In this document: positions 14,348-23,633 of the stretch, piece after piece
Layout of the letters: each line of letters begins with the position of its first letter
Numbering within the stretch: the stretch's first letter is position 1
NCBI GenBank assembly: GCA_005777805.1
Contig: SXLG01000106.1
Span: forward strand, 1 to 36,503
DNA length: 36,503 bases
Direction: 5' to 3'
Origin: Pseudomonadota bacterium
Lineage (GTDB): Bacteria > Desulfobacterota > Binatia > UBA12015
The notes under the pieces: generated by a model
What the model was told of the DNA's origin: nothing
Databases searched by the model: none
What the model saw: the letters and a program-made list of their open reading frames with translations, nothing else
Made by a program: the position numbers and the translations under genes

Positions 14348-16441
14348 CTACTCGAAGATCCCACCCGTGAGGCTGAACGAAAAGGTCTGGCCGTTGGCTC
14401 GGTTACCGGCAAGATCAATCGTGCCAGCGACCAGATCGAACTCGGCGCCACCACTGGACTGAGCGACGTTGGTGTCAAGGCCGTTGCCGGCCGCCATGAC
14501 GCGGAAGCCCACGCCCACCGCACTGTTTGCGGTGTTGCCGTGAATCAGGTCCGCGACCGCTTCCAGCCGGAAACCGTCGCCCGCGCAGGCCTCGCTGACG
14601 TTGGTCTCCAGTACGGCTCCGGGAGCGCGGATCACGAACCCGTGCGCGCCGTTGCCCTTGTCCGAGAGGACACCCGAGACGTTGTTGTCCAGAATGGCAT
14701 TGGCGCCTGTCACCACGAAGCCCGAACCGCCGTTCTCTTCGGCGCGGTTGGCCGTGGCATGAACGCCGATGCCACCGATCGCGATCCCGGCGCCGCCATT
14801 TCGACGGACATTGTTCGATTCTAGCTTGCCACCCGTCCCGTCGGCCTCGATACCGGCTCCGAGGTTGTCCTCGATCGCGTTGTCCTCGATGAATTGCGGA
14901 CCGGCCGTGATCCGGATCCCGACCTGGTTTTCGCCGATCTCGGAACTCGTCACCCGCACCACCCGGCCATCGTTGTCGAGGTCGCTGCCGGAGAGGAGGA
15001 CGCCCACGCCATCAGGACTCGAAGAGCGCAGGGCGCGCGATTCCCGGAGCGTCGTGCCGTCACCCGAAAGGATGTAGCCCACACCGTTGCGGTCAGCCTT
15101 GACGCCCTCGAGTTGCGCCCCGGGGGAGCGCAGGTCCACGCCTGCCATGCTGTTGCGACGCAGGGTGAGGTCGTCGATCCGGAGCCCGGTATTATCGCCA
15201 CCGTCCTTGATCCCGATGCCGAAGTTCTGGATCGCTTTAAAGTTTTTGATCTTAACTGCGATCGTGCCGGCAACGATACGGATCGCGGCCCCGGTGCGGG
15301 CGCTGCTGCGCGAGGGGCCCGTCAGCGACTGCGTCGAGCGCCCCGACACGGTCACGCCCGAACGCGCGATCTGGATGCCATCGACCGCGCCCCCACCGGC
15401 CGGCACCGTCGCGGCACTGCAGTCCAGATCCGTGAGGAACTCGAGCGTGTCGTCCGCACCGAAGAAAGTCGGCCCCAGGCGGTCGCCACAGTTCACGTCG
15501 CGCTCGATCGTGCTGGGCAAGAGCCGCACGCGCGCGGGCGGCGTCACGATCGGTACCCCGGGCACGTTGCTCTGGCACTGGGAGCGGAAGATACCGAGGT
15601 CCAGCCCGACAACCAGTGCGTACATTCGCTCCCAGAGCGTTGCCCCCACGCCCGCGACACTCGCCTGACCCAGGGGACACCCGAGTTCCCGCAGCAGAAC
15701 GGCTTCGTCCCCGATTTCCTCGTCACCGCTCAGGCAACGCCGGGACAACCCTTCCATGAGATCGGCGAAGGTCGCCGCGCGGCACTCTTCGAGTTTCTCC
15801 TGCTCGATCACCGGCAGCTGGGTCGCATCGTCGATGCAGGGCGTTCGGGTCGAACTGCGCAGGCTTGAGAGTTCGCATTTGTAGAGGCACTTCTGAAACT
15901 CGTCGAGCGCGTCCTCGAAGAGCCTCGTCGCACTGTCCGCGCAATCGACCGCCTCGGAGGAGACCTCTCCCGTCGGGCGGGGGCAGGTCTCGTCAATCGA
16001 TGTCTCGAACAGGTCCACGATGGTACCACCGACGACCATCGAGAGTGCGCCCTGGCCGCTCTCGATGCCGGCGCGGAAGCTCCCCGCCGTGCGAGCATCC
16101 AGCGGACAGATGGCCTCGAAGATGTCCGCCCCGCATTTGGTGACCTCGCGAGAGAGCTTGTCGGCCGCGCCGTCCAGATCCTTGTTGAAGTCCTCGCCGG
16201 CGAGGCAAGCAACGCTGGCGTTCTCGTCCTTGAGGTCGTTGAGTTCGCAATCGCCGACAGACGCCGCGATGTCGGTCGTGAACTGCTTCACGCCCTTGGC
16301 GAGACGCTTGGAGCACTTCCAGATCTCGCCATCGGCCGCTGCGGCAGGCCGGCCAACCAGGAGTCCGCCCGCCAATACGGCAACCAGCACGAGCAAGCTC
16401 GCGACGGGGAGAAAGGTAGAACGGGGTCCAACTCGGAACAT
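14348..16441 (-). CDS. Secreted Cys-rich, right-handed parallel beta-helix protein
   Basis: A 697-residue exported protein. A signal peptide with a long hydrophobic core (LPVASLLVLVAVLAGGLLVG) ends near AAAA-DGE. Residues about 40-330 are helical and hold around 16 Cys spaced through the region (for example KCLYKC), a pattern I know from uncharacterised deltaproteobacterial and Binatota secreted proteins. From about 340 to the end come 22-23-residue repeats with Asn and Gly at turns (RNGGAGI, ENGGSGF, LDNNVSG), the PbH1 beta-helix fold used by polysaccharide lyases and adhesins. No catalytic residues can be assigned. ATG at 16441 has AAGG eight bases upstream; ATG at 16459 is also possible. 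It stands as a single gene. Confidence 0.85.
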   Translation of the reverse strand: MFRVGPRSTFLPVASLLVLVAVLAGGLLVGRPAAAADGEIWKCSKRLAKGVKQFTTDIAASVGDCELNDLKDENASVACLAGEDFNKDLDGAADKLSREVTKCGADIFEAICPLDARTAGSFRAGIESGQGALSMVVGGTIVDLFETSIDETCPRPTGEVSSEAVDCADSATRLFEDALDEFQKCLYKCELSSLRSSTRTPCIDDATQLPVIEQEKLEECRAATFADLMEGLSRRCLSGDEEIGDEAVLLRELGCPLGQASVAGVGATLWERMYALVVGLDLGIFRSQCQSNVPGVPIVTPPARVRLLPSTIERDVNCGDRLGPTFFGADDTLEFLTDLDCSAATVPAGGGAVDGIQIARSGVTVSGRSTQSLTGPSRSSARTGAAIRIVAGTIAVKIKNFKAIQNFGIGIKDGGDNTGLRIDDLTLRRNSMAGVDLRSPGAQLEGVKADRNGVGYILSGDGTTLRESRALRSSSPDGVGVLLSGSDLDNDGRVVRVTSSEIGENQVGIRITAGPQFIEDNAIEDNLGAGIEADGTGGKLESNNVRRNGGAGIAIGGIGVHATANRAEENGGSGFVVTGANAILDNNVSGVLSDKGNGAHGFVIRAPGAVLETNVSEACAGDGFRLEAVADLIHGNTANSAVGVGFRVMAAGNGLDTNVAQSSGGAEFDLVAGTIDLAGNRANGQTFSFSLTGGIFE

Positions 16442-16646
16442 CGACGACGCCTTCGTCATTACAGGGAGCCCGGCATGGCGTTTGGGAAGGCGCGGTGAAG
16501 GTCCAAGGATTACGGAGCGCAGCCGGACGGGGTTCGGAACTCTGAGAGCAGCAATCGGCGTTCCGGCTTCCGAGCTGAACGCGTGCCGATTTCCGGGAGA
16601 CGGGACTTGCAGGTGTGCACGATCGGGAGCCCTCGCCAGCCGGCGC

Positions 16647-18752
16647 TCAGCGCGGGAACGCAGCGACCACGCCACCGTCGACTGGCAGTGTCGCCCCGGT
16701 CGTACGGACGGCAGTCCCCGCGAGGAAGACCACCGCCCGACCGACGTCGCGTCCGGAGATGCGAACGCCGAGGAGGTTGCGCTGGCGGTAGTGCTCCTCG
16801 AGCTCGCCCGGGGCTAGTCCCTTCGAGCGCGCCCGATCAGGGCCGATCGCTTGCCAGAGTCCCGAGGCGGTCTCGCCCTCGGCAAACACGGCATCAGCAT
16901 TGATCATATTGACGCGCACCCCGAGCGGCGCAAGCTCGATCGCCGCCACCTTGCCCAACTGATGGCCCGCCGCCTTCGAAGCGCTGTATGCCCCGAAGTC
17001 GGCGCCCGGGCCGAAGACGTTCTTGGAGGAATTGATCACGATCGACCCCCCGGTCGCCTGGCTGCGCAGCACGCGCGCCGCTTCGCGCATGGTCAGGAAA
17101 TAGCCCCTGAGATTGACGTCGAGGACGCGGCGAAAGGCCGCATCCTCGGTGTCGGCGAGCGCGCTCACGTGGGCGATGCCGGCATTGGGCACGACGACGT
17201 CGACGCCCCCGAAGACCCGGCAGGCCTCGTCAAAGCCAAGACGCACCGATTCCTCGGAAGTGACGTCCATGCGCAGAGTGAGACAGCCGAGTCGTCCCGT
17301 GACCGCGGCAACGCGCTCGCGGGCCCGATCGAGGCCGCCCTCGTCGACGTCCGTCAGCACGAGCTGCGCCCCGGCCTGCGCGAGCTCGAGGGCGATGCCG
17401 ACACCAATCGCACCGGCCGCACCCGTGACCATCGCCACGCAGCGCGCCAGCGGTTTCTCCACCTCGCGGCCGAGCTTGGCGAGCTCCAAGCTCCAGTACT
17501 CCATGTCGAAGAGGTCCGCCTCCGCGAGAGCCTCGTATCGTCCGACCCTCTCGGCCGCGGCCTTGATGCGCAGCGTGTGCTCGGCGATGTCTGCGGCGAT
17601 CGCGGCGTCCTTGCGGGTTCGCCCGGTGCCGAAGAGACCCACACCGGGAACGAGGATCACGCGTGGCTCGGGATCGTGCGACTCGATGGCCCGCTCGCCC
17701 ACGTTTCGTTTGAAATAGGCTTGGTACGCTTCGCGGTAAGCGGCGATCGCCGCTTCGAGCTTTGTTGCGATCTGCTCATCGCTGATGCTCTCGGCTTCGA
17801 AGCCAGGCATGAAGAGCGGGGTCGCCTTGGTCCGGATGACGTGATCCGGCGTGAGTGGACCCCGCCGGGCAAGGTCTTCGCACGCCGGATCCGCGAGCAA
17901 CGCCAGCACGTCGGCGCTACCCCGCCAATCGAGCACGACGCGCCGCCAACCGTCGGCCGCCCCGCCGCGCGTCGCGAGCAGCCCACGCAGGATCGGGCCG
18001 AGCCGGGCCGAGGCCCTGGACGCCGCCACGGCATCACCACCCGGAGAAGGCACGCTCCGGTTGCCCCCGCGCTCGGCGAGAAAACGCTCCGCACGATCCA
18101 CCAGGTCGATCGTGCGTTCGTAACTGGTGCGAGCATCGTCCCCGAAGGTGAAGAGCCCATGCTTGAGAAGCACCAACCCCTCGACGTCGGGGTGGCGCTC
18201 AAGGCACTCGGCCGCCACGCGCGCCAGCTCGAATCCCGGCATGACGTAGGGCACGATCGCCACCCGATCGCCGAACGCGGCCCGGACCAGCGCTTCCGGA
18301 TCGGGCTGATTGGTCAGTGCCAAAATGGCGTCGGCGTGGGTGTGATCGATGAAGCGCTGCGGCATGAAGGCATGCAGCAGGGCCTCGACGGAGGGATTGG
18401 GCGCTTGCGAGTCGAAGAGCCGGCGGCGCGTCTGGTTCACCATCTCCTCGTCGCTCAAGCGATCGAGACGGCGCAGGGCGCGCAGGGGCTCGAGCTCGAG
18501 GGCGGGAAAGCCCGGAGGTTCGATGCTGTCGAGATCCCAGCCGCTTCCCTTGACGCAGATCGCCTCGATCTCGTCGCCGAGGATGGTGCGGCGGCGGATC
18601 TTGACCGAGCAGTTGCCACCTCCATGCATCACCAGCGTGGTATCGGCGCCGATCAGACGCGCGGTGTAGACCCGGAGTGCGAGTTCACGACCGGCGTCGG
18701 CGTGGTGGGCTTCGAAACGCCGGGATTCTTCGTCGGACCAGAGGCTCTTCAT
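16647..18752 (-). CDS. Bifunctional class II aldolase / short-chain dehydrogenase
   Basis: A 701-residue fusion. The N-terminal 420 residues are a class II (zinc) aldolase/adducin domain: MHGGGNCSVK (42-51), catalytic Glu123, metal His137 and His139 in HTHADA, and KHGLFTFGDD. From about 435 follows a short-chain dehydrogenase with TGAAGAIGVG, NAG, INSSKN and YSASKAAG (the Tyr and Lys of the active site). This is the architecture of enzymes that cleave a sugar phosphate such as rhamnulose 1-phosphate and handle the lactaldehyde formed (RhaD/YuxG-type). No rhamnose kinase, isomerase or transporter is nearby, so the substrate is uncertain. ATG at 18752. It follows the cysteine hydrolase gene by 31 bases. 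Confidence 0.92.
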   Translation of the reverse strand: MKSLWSDEESRRFEAHHADAGRELALRVYTARLIGADTTLVMHGGGNCSVKIRRRTILGDEIEAICVKGSGWDLDSIEPPGFPALELEPLRALRRLDRLSDEEMVNQTRRRLFDSQAPNPSVEALLHAFMPQRFIDHTHADAILALTNQPDPEALVRAAFGDRVAIVPYVMPGFELARVAAECLERHPDVEGLVLLKHGLFTFGDDARTSYERTIDLVDRAERFLAERGGNRSVPSPGGDAVAASRASARLGPILRGLLATRGGAADGWRRVVLDWRGSADVLALLADPACEDLARRGPLTPDHVIRTKATPLFMPGFEAESISDEQIATKLEAAIAAYREAYQAYFKRNVGERAIESHDPEPRVILVPGVGLFGTGRTRKDAAIAADIAEHTLRIKAAAERVGRYEALAEADLFDMEYWSLELAKLGREVEKPLARCVAMVTGAAGAIGVGIALELAQAGAQLVLTDVDEGGLDRARERVAAVTGRLGCLTLRMDVTSEESVRLGFDEACRVFGGVDVVVPNAGIAHVSALADTEDAAFRRVLDVNLRGYFLTMREAARVLRSQATGGSIVINSSKNVFGPGADFGAYSASKAAGHQLGKVAAIELAPLGVRVNMINADAVFAEGETASGLWQAIGPDRARSKGLAPGELEEHYRQRNLLGVRISGRDVGRAVVFLAGTAVRTTGATLPVDGGVVAAFPR

Positions 18753-18783
18753 CGGGATTTCCTCGCCGGGGTCTCGAGCCCGG

Positions 18784-19371
18784 TCAATCGTCGGGTAGGG
18801 GATCGCGGATCAGGGCGCGCAGGGGCTGAAAGAGTGGGGACTCCGCAGTGCGAGCCCATTCCAGGAGAACGGCCTCGACCGTCGCTGGCACGGCTCCCGC
18901 CTCACACAGGCGCTGCACCGCCACCTCACCATCGAAGGGATAGCGGGTGGTGATCGCATCGAGCACGAGCCGCACCTGACGGCCCGCCGCCAGCAATTCG
19001 AGCGCGGTCTGCGCCACGCAGGCGTGGCCCTCGATGCCCGCGAGCACGATCTGATCTCGCCCGCTCGAGTCGAGCCAGGCGCGAAACTCGGGTGAACCAA
19101 GGCAAGACATCGAGAGTTTCGTGCAAAAGAGCGTGCCCGCGGGCAACGCCTCCCGGACGGCGTCGGTGGTGGGCCCGAGTCCCTGCGGATACTGCTCGGT
19201 CACAACGACCGGCACGCCCGCGATTCCCGCGCCGCGGCAAAGTCGCCGGACCGCCTCGACCAAGCGCGTCGGACGATGGAGATGCGGCAGGTAGCGCTGC
19301 TGAACATCGATCACGACAAGCGCACTGCGCTCGATCGCGAGCAGATCCTGGGAGGGACGCGCGGGCGTCAT
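18784..19371 (-). CDS. Isochorismatase-like cysteine hydrolase
   Basis: A 195-residue protein of the isochorismatase-like hydrolase family. The catalytic triad is visible as Asp22 in LVVIDVQ, Lys85 in LFCTKLSM and Cys118 in AGIEGHACV. Members cleave isochorismate, nicotinamide, N-carbamoyl amines or similar compounds; residues here resemble the YcaC-like and uncharacterised branch, so no substrate is named. No signal peptide. The chosen ATG at 19371 begins just before the conserved part; the frame is open to 19434 but that stretch is not family-like. It is followed by the aldolase-dehydrogenase gene, perhaps as one transcript. Confidence 0.9.
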   Translation of the reverse strand: MTPARPSQDLLAIERSALVVIDVQQRYLPHLHRPTRLVEAVRRLCRGAGIAGVPVVVTEQYPQGLGPTTDAVREALPAGTLFCTKLSMSCLGSPEFRAWLDSSGRDQIVLAGIEGHACVAQTALELLAAGRQVRLVLDAITTRYPFDGEVAVQRLCEAGAVPATVEAVLLEWARTAESPLFQPLRALIRDPLPDD

Positions 19372-19452
19372 GGGCTTGTGCCTTAGCGCACGGCTGGCGG
19401 AGCTGCCCGCTTCCTTCGCGGTGAGTCGCCACACCGGGCGCAGCCCTCGTGG

Positions 19453-20886
19453 TCAGCGCTCGTCGACAGCACGCCTCCCCTCGCCCCGGCTCTTTCGCTC
19501 GCGCACGCGCTGCACGATGCGCAGCGGCACTCCGATCCAGCCCGCCCGAACGCGCAGCGTCGAGACGAAATGACGCATCCACGCACGCGGCAGGGTTTCG
19601 GACTGCGAGACAAAGATCGCCACCTCCGGCGGCGCGGTCCCGGTCTGGGTCGCGTAAAGGAGGCGCGTGGGACGCTTGCGCGCGGTGAGAGGCGGCGGCC
19701 GGCGCGTCACGATGTCGCTCACCCAGCGGTTGATCTCTGGTGTCGGAACGCGACGACGGCGAGCGCTCGCCACCTCCTCGACGGCACGGAGCAAGGCCTC
19801 GACGCCGGCACCGGTACGCGCGCTGGTCGTCACGATCCGCAGCGGCCGGCACTCGGGAAGCCGCTCGTCGACCGTGGCCTCGGCCTGCGCTCGCAACGGA
19901 CCGGCGAGCAGGTCACCCTTGTTCAGCGCGACGACCAATCCCCGACCGCGACGCCAGACGAGTTGCGCGATGCGCAGGTCCTGATCCGCGATCCCACCCT
20001 CGGCGTCGATCACCAGCACCGCGACGTCGGCACGCCCCAGGGCCGTGATCGAGCTGCCGACGATCAGATTCTCGAGATCGTCGACCACGCGCGAGGGCCG
20101 GCGCATCCCGGCGGTATCGACGGCGATCATCGGACCCCCCGGCCGCGAGATCTCTATATCGATCGCGTCGCGCGTCGTACCAGGAATAGCATCGACCAGT
20201 GCGCGCTCGCGACCGCAGATCCGATTGAGCAGAGACGATTTGCCCGCGTTGGGTCGCCCGAGCAAGACGAAGGACGGCGGCCGATCCGGCTCGGCGGTCG
20301 CCCCGGCCTCCCCTTCGTCCACCTCGTCGTCATCGCTGGCCACGTCGACAAACCCCCTGGGTGCACGCGGCGGAGCCTCAGGCGCCTCGACGTGTGCGGC
20401 AAGCCAGGCCCAGATCTCGTTGATCCCGACTCCGTGCGCAGCCGAGACCGCGATCACCGGCTCGATCCCGAGGCGCGCGAATTCATGGATCCGGCTGAGC
20501 TGTCCCGGATGATCGATCTTGTTGACGAGGAAGAGCGCTGGCTTGCCACTGCGGCGGACCAGATCAACCATGGGCCGATCCGCTGGCGTGAGGCCCGCAA
20601 CACCGTCCAGGATGACCGCCACCGCCGCCGCACCCTCGATCAGCGCGCGCGTGCGCAGCTGCACGCGCCCCTCGAGCGAATCACCCAGTGATTCGTCGTC
20701 GATTCCCCCCGTGTCCACGAGCTCGAAGCACCGGCCGAGCCGGACAACCGAAGCGCGCACCTCGTCCCGGGTCACGCCCGGCTGATTGTGCACGACCGCC
20801 TTGCGCCGCCGCGCCAGACGATTGAAGAGCGTCGATTTGCCGACATTCGGCCGTCCGACGAGGACAATCACAGAACCCTTCGGCAT
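19453..20886 (-). CDS. der: Ribosome biogenesis GTPase Der
   Basis: A 477-residue tandem-GTPase that acts in 50S subunit assembly. G domain 1 has GRPNVGKS (11-18), DTGG (58-61) and NKID (122-125). An acidic linker (DDDEVDEGE, near 185-193) leads to G domain 2 with GRPNAGKS (210-217), DTAGMRR (257-263) and NKGD. The C-terminal KH-like domain contains TGTAPPEVAIFVS. ATG at 20886 lies 4 bases after the era stop; the frame extends upstream only as a shadow of era. It is the last gene of the long run that begins at tsaE. Confidence 0.97.
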   Translation of the reverse strand: MPKGSVIVLVGRPNVGKSTLFNRLARRRKAVVHNQPGVTRDEVRASVVRLGRCFELVDTGGIDDESLGDSLEGRVQLRTRALIEGAAAVAVILDGVAGLTPADRPMVDLVRRSGKPALFLVNKIDHPGQLSRIHEFARLGIEPVIAVSAAHGVGINEIWAWLAAHVEAPEAPPRAPRGFVDVASDDDEVDEGEAGATAEPDRPPSFVLLGRPNAGKSSLLNRICGRERALVDAIPGTTRDAIDIEISRPGGPMIAVDTAGMRRPSRVVDDLENLIVGSSITALGRADVAVLVIDAEGGIADQDLRIAQLVWRRGRGLVVALNKGDLLAGPLRAQAEATVDERLPECRPLRIVTTSARTGAGVEALLRAVEEVASARRRRVPTPEINRWVSDIVTRRPPPLTARKRPTRLLYATQTGTAPPEVAIFVSQSETLPRAWMRHFVSTLRVRAGWIGVPLRIVQRVRERKSRGEGRRAVDER

Positions 20887-20890
20887 CGAT

Positions 20891-21784
20891 TCAGATCCCC
20901 AGTTCTCGCAGCCGCCCCGCGTGTCGGAACCAACCCGGATCGACCCGGACGACCAGATCCAGATAGACGCGCGTGCCGAAGAAGCGCTCGAGTTCAGCCC
21001 GGGCCCGGGTTCCGATCTCGCGGATGCGGCACCCCTTCTCCCCAAGCACGATCGGCCGCTGCGACGTACGCGCCACCACGATGCGACAGGCCAGCACGAG
21101 GAGGTTCCGTTCGGGCTCCTCGCGAAATTCCTCCACCGTGACCGCGGCCTGATAGGGCAGTTCCTGATGGGTCGCGAGCATGACCTGCTCGCGAACGAAC
21201 TCGGCCGCAAAGAACCGTTCGGGCAGATCGGTCTCGGCGTCCGCCGGGTAGAGCGGCGGCGACTCGGGAAGCTGCTTGACGCAGGTCGCGAGCAGCTCCG
21301 GTAGATTATCCGCCGTGCGGGCGCTGACCGGGACGACGTGCGCCCCGGGGGCGAGCCGTGAGAGCCCCTCGACGGCGGCCAATAGTCCGGCGCGACCGAC
21401 CAGATCGATCTTGTTGGCGACGATCACGGTCGGCCTTCCTGCGGCGAGGAGTTCCGCCCCGATCCGTGCCGTTTCCTTGTCCAGCGCACGCGACACGTCG
21501 ACCACCCACAGGGCGAGGTCGGTATCTCCCAGGCTTTGCCTCGCGGCCGCCAGCATGTGCTCACCGAGCAGATTGCGCGGCTGGTGCCAGCCGGGCGTGT
21601 CGACGAAGAGCAGCTGAGCCTCGGGTTGGTGCAGGATGCCGAGAATGCGATGGCGCGTCGTCTGCGGTTTTGGTGTCACGATCGCGAGCTTCCGCCCGAG
21701 GATCTGGTTCAGCAGAGTCGATTTGCCTGCATTCGTCCGCCCGACCAGGGCCACGAATCCAGCCCGATGCTCCGTCTCGTTCAT
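20891..21784 (-). CDS. era: GTPase Era
   Basis: A 297-residue GTPase that binds 16S rRNA in 30S assembly. The G domain has GRTNAGKS (15-22; the usual form is GRPNVGKS), the switch region PQTTRHRILGI, DTPG and NKID. The C-terminal KH domain has EEFREEPE and the GxxG loop in PIVLGEKGCRIREIG. Its ATG overlaps the rnc stop by 4 bases, the common rnc-era arrangement. Confidence 0.97.
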   Translation of the reverse strand: MNETEHRAGFVALVGRTNAGKSTLLNQILGRKLAIVTPKPQTTRHRILGILHQPEAQLLFVDTPGWHQPRNLLGEHMLAAARQSLGDTDLALWVVDVSRALDKETARIGAELLAAGRPTVIVANKIDLVGRAGLLAAVEGLSRLAPGAHVVPVSARTADNLPELLATCVKQLPESPPLYPADAETDLPERFFAAEFVREQVMLATHQELPYQAAVTVEEFREEPERNLLVLACRIVVARTSQRPIVLGEKGCRIREIGTRARAELERFFGTRVYLDLVVRVDPGWFRHAGRLRELGI

Positions 21785-22476
21785 GGTTTGGCCTCGGTGC
21801 TCGCGACACCGCCGAGTCGCACCAGCGCCTCACGTGCGGCCTCCCGCTCGGCGGTCTTGCGGGTCGGCCCACCGCCCCGGCCGAGCGTCGCGTCGCCGAG
21901 CCGAACCTCTGCGGTGAAGTGTCGGGCGTGAGCCGGACCATCGATCTCGACCAGTTCGTAGGCCGGCGCCTGGCGGTGGAGGCGTTGGGTGAGTTCCTGC
22001 AGACGGGTTTTGTACTCGCCGACCTCGACGTCGATCGGAAGCTGCATCTCCTCGGCAAAGCAGCGTGCGAGTAGCCGACGGACCGGGTCGAGCCCACCGT
22101 CGCGGTACATCGCACCGAGCACGGCCTCGAAGACTCCGGCCAGAATCGAGTCCTTGCGCCGGCCGCCGGTCTTCTCCTCGCCCCGCCCGAGCCGCAGAGC
22201 GTCGGCCAGATCCAGTGTCTCGGCCTTGCGGGCCAAGCTCTCTGCATTGACAAGTGCCGCGCGCCGCCGCGAGAGCAAACCCTCGTCGGCCTCGGGCCAC
22301 GCCGCTTCCAGCATGTCGCTAACCACCAGACCCAGGACTGCATCACCGAGAAATTCCAACCGCTGGTTGTCGAGCGTCCCGCCCGACGCATGAGTCAACG
22401 CAAGCTCGAGCAGCAGCGGGTCGGCGAATTCGTACTCAAGCCGCCTGCGGAGATCGTCGCGCGCCCGTTCACTCAT
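21781..22476 (-). CDS. rnc: Ribonuclease III
   Basis: A 231-residue double-strand-specific endonuclease for rRNA and mRNA processing. The signature [14 protein letters not shown] holds metal ligands Glu41 and Asp45, and Glu117 lies in FEAVLGAMY; the numbering happens to equal that of E. coli. At position 114, where E. coli has a metal-binding Asp, this protein has Gly (GGA, 22135-22137). A dsRNA-binding domain with [10 protein letters not shown] and [13 protein letters not shown] follows. ATG at 22476 fits the family; an in-frame GTG at 22485 is also possible. The start overlaps mnmA by 8 bases and the stop overlaps era. Confidence 0.95.
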   Translation of the reverse strand: MSERARDDLRRRLEYEFADPLLLELALTHASGGTLDNQRLEFLGDAVLGLVVSDMLEAAWPEADEGLLSRRRAALVNAESLARKAETLDLADALRLGRGEEKTGGRRKDSILAGVFEAVLGAMYRDGGLDPVRRLLARCFAEEMQLPIDVEVGEYKTRLQELTQRLHRQAPAYELVEIDGPAHARHFTAEVRLGDATLGRGGGPTRKTAEREAAREALVRLGGVASTEAKP

Positions 22477-23632
22477 CGCACGCACCCTCGATCCAGCCGC
22501 CCCCGACGAGACGATCGCCCTGGTACCAGACCGCAGCCTGCCCTGGCGTCACACCGGTGGTCGCGCGTTCGAGTTCGATCCGGACGCGGCCATCGTCCGC
22601 CGGGCCCACGACGCGGCAAGGCACGAGTGCATGACGATGCCGCAGACGGACACGCAGCGACCCGTCGTGGCACGGCGGCCGCTGCCAGGTTACCCGAGCC
22701 ACCGACAGCGCCCGCCTCTCGAGCGCCGACCGAGGCCCGCAGCGGACGACCCCCGCCTCGGCCTCGATCGCGGTGACATAGCGCGGGCTCGGCGATCCAC
22801 CGGGCAGGCCACGGCGCTGCCCGACCGTGTAGCGATGGATTCCGTCGTGCCCGCCGATCGTCCGTCCGCTCTCGTCGACCACGGCACCGGGCCGCAGCCG
22901 CTCGCGTGGAGCCAGGCGCTCGACGATGGTGCCGTAGTCGGCGTCCCCCACGAAGCAGATATCCTGGCTCTCCGCCTTGTCGGCGACCGGCAGTTCGAGC
23001 CGGGCCGCGATCTCACGCACCAGGGGCTTGTGCAAACCACCAAGCGGAAAGAGTGTCCGCGGCAGCGCGTCCGGCGCAAGGTCGAAGAGAAAGTAGCTCT
23101 GGTCCTTGTCGGCGTCCGCGGCCATGCACAGCTCTGCGGCCCCAGCTGCGGACTCGACGATCGCGGCATAATGCCCGGTCGCCAGAGCCACGGCACCGAG
23201 CCCCTCGGCGAAGGCCCAGAGTGCGGCGAACTTGACCTCGCGATTGCAGAGCGTGCACGGGTTCGGGGTGCGGCCGCGCAGATAGTCCTCGACGAAGGGC
23301 TCGACGACGCCCGTGCGAAACTCTTCGCGAAAGTCAACGACGTAATGCGGAATGCCAAGCCGGTCCGCGACACGCCGGGCATCCTCGAAATCGGCGAGCG
23401 AACAGCAGCCGCCGCCCGTGGCCCCCTGCGGTGCGAGCCGCATCGAGACGCCGACGACGTCGAGACCGAGCCCACAGAGAAGGCCCGCCGCAACGGCACT
23501 GTCGACGCCTCCCGACATCGCTACCACGACGCGTCCACCGGCAGTGGCGCGACCGCGACAGCCATGTGCGCGCAGACACTCCTCCGGGACGAGACCCTCG
23601 AGGCGCGCCCGAATCTCGGCAGGAATCAACAC
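22469..23632 (-). CDS. mnmA: tRNA-specific 2-thiouridylase MnmA
   Basis: A 387-residue enzyme that puts sulfur on U34 of tRNA for Lys, Glu and Gln, using ATP and a persulfide. The PP-loop SGGVDS is at 40-45, catalytic Cys126 in TPNPCTLCN and Cys226 in [18 protein letters not shown] is also typical. An N-terminal extension of about 34 residues, with Cys19 and Cys25, precedes the usual start. GTG at 23632, one base after the desulfurase stop, is the likely start: no ATG occurs before the one inside the PP-loop strand. The adjoining cysteine desulfurase gene is its probable sulfur donor. Confidence 0.95.
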   Translation of the reverse strand: MLIPAEIRARLEGLVPEECLRAHGCRGRATAGGRVVVAMSGGVDSAVAAGLLCGLGLDVVGVSMRLAPQGATGGGCCSLADFEDARRVADRLGIPHYVVDFREEFRTGVVEPFVEDYLRGRTPNPCTLCNREVKFAALWAFAEGLGAVALATGHYAAIVESAAGAAELCMAADADKDQSYFLFDLAPDALPRTLFPLGGLHKPLVREIAARLELPVADKAESQDICFVGDADYGTIVERLAPRERLRPGAVVDESGRTIGGHDGIHRYTVGQRRGLPGGSPSPRYVTAIEAEAGVVRCGPRSALERRALSVARVTWQRPPCHDGSLRVRLRHRHALVPCRVVGPADDGRVRIELERATTGVTPGQAAVWYQGDRLVGGGWIEGACDE

Positions 23633-23633
23633 T

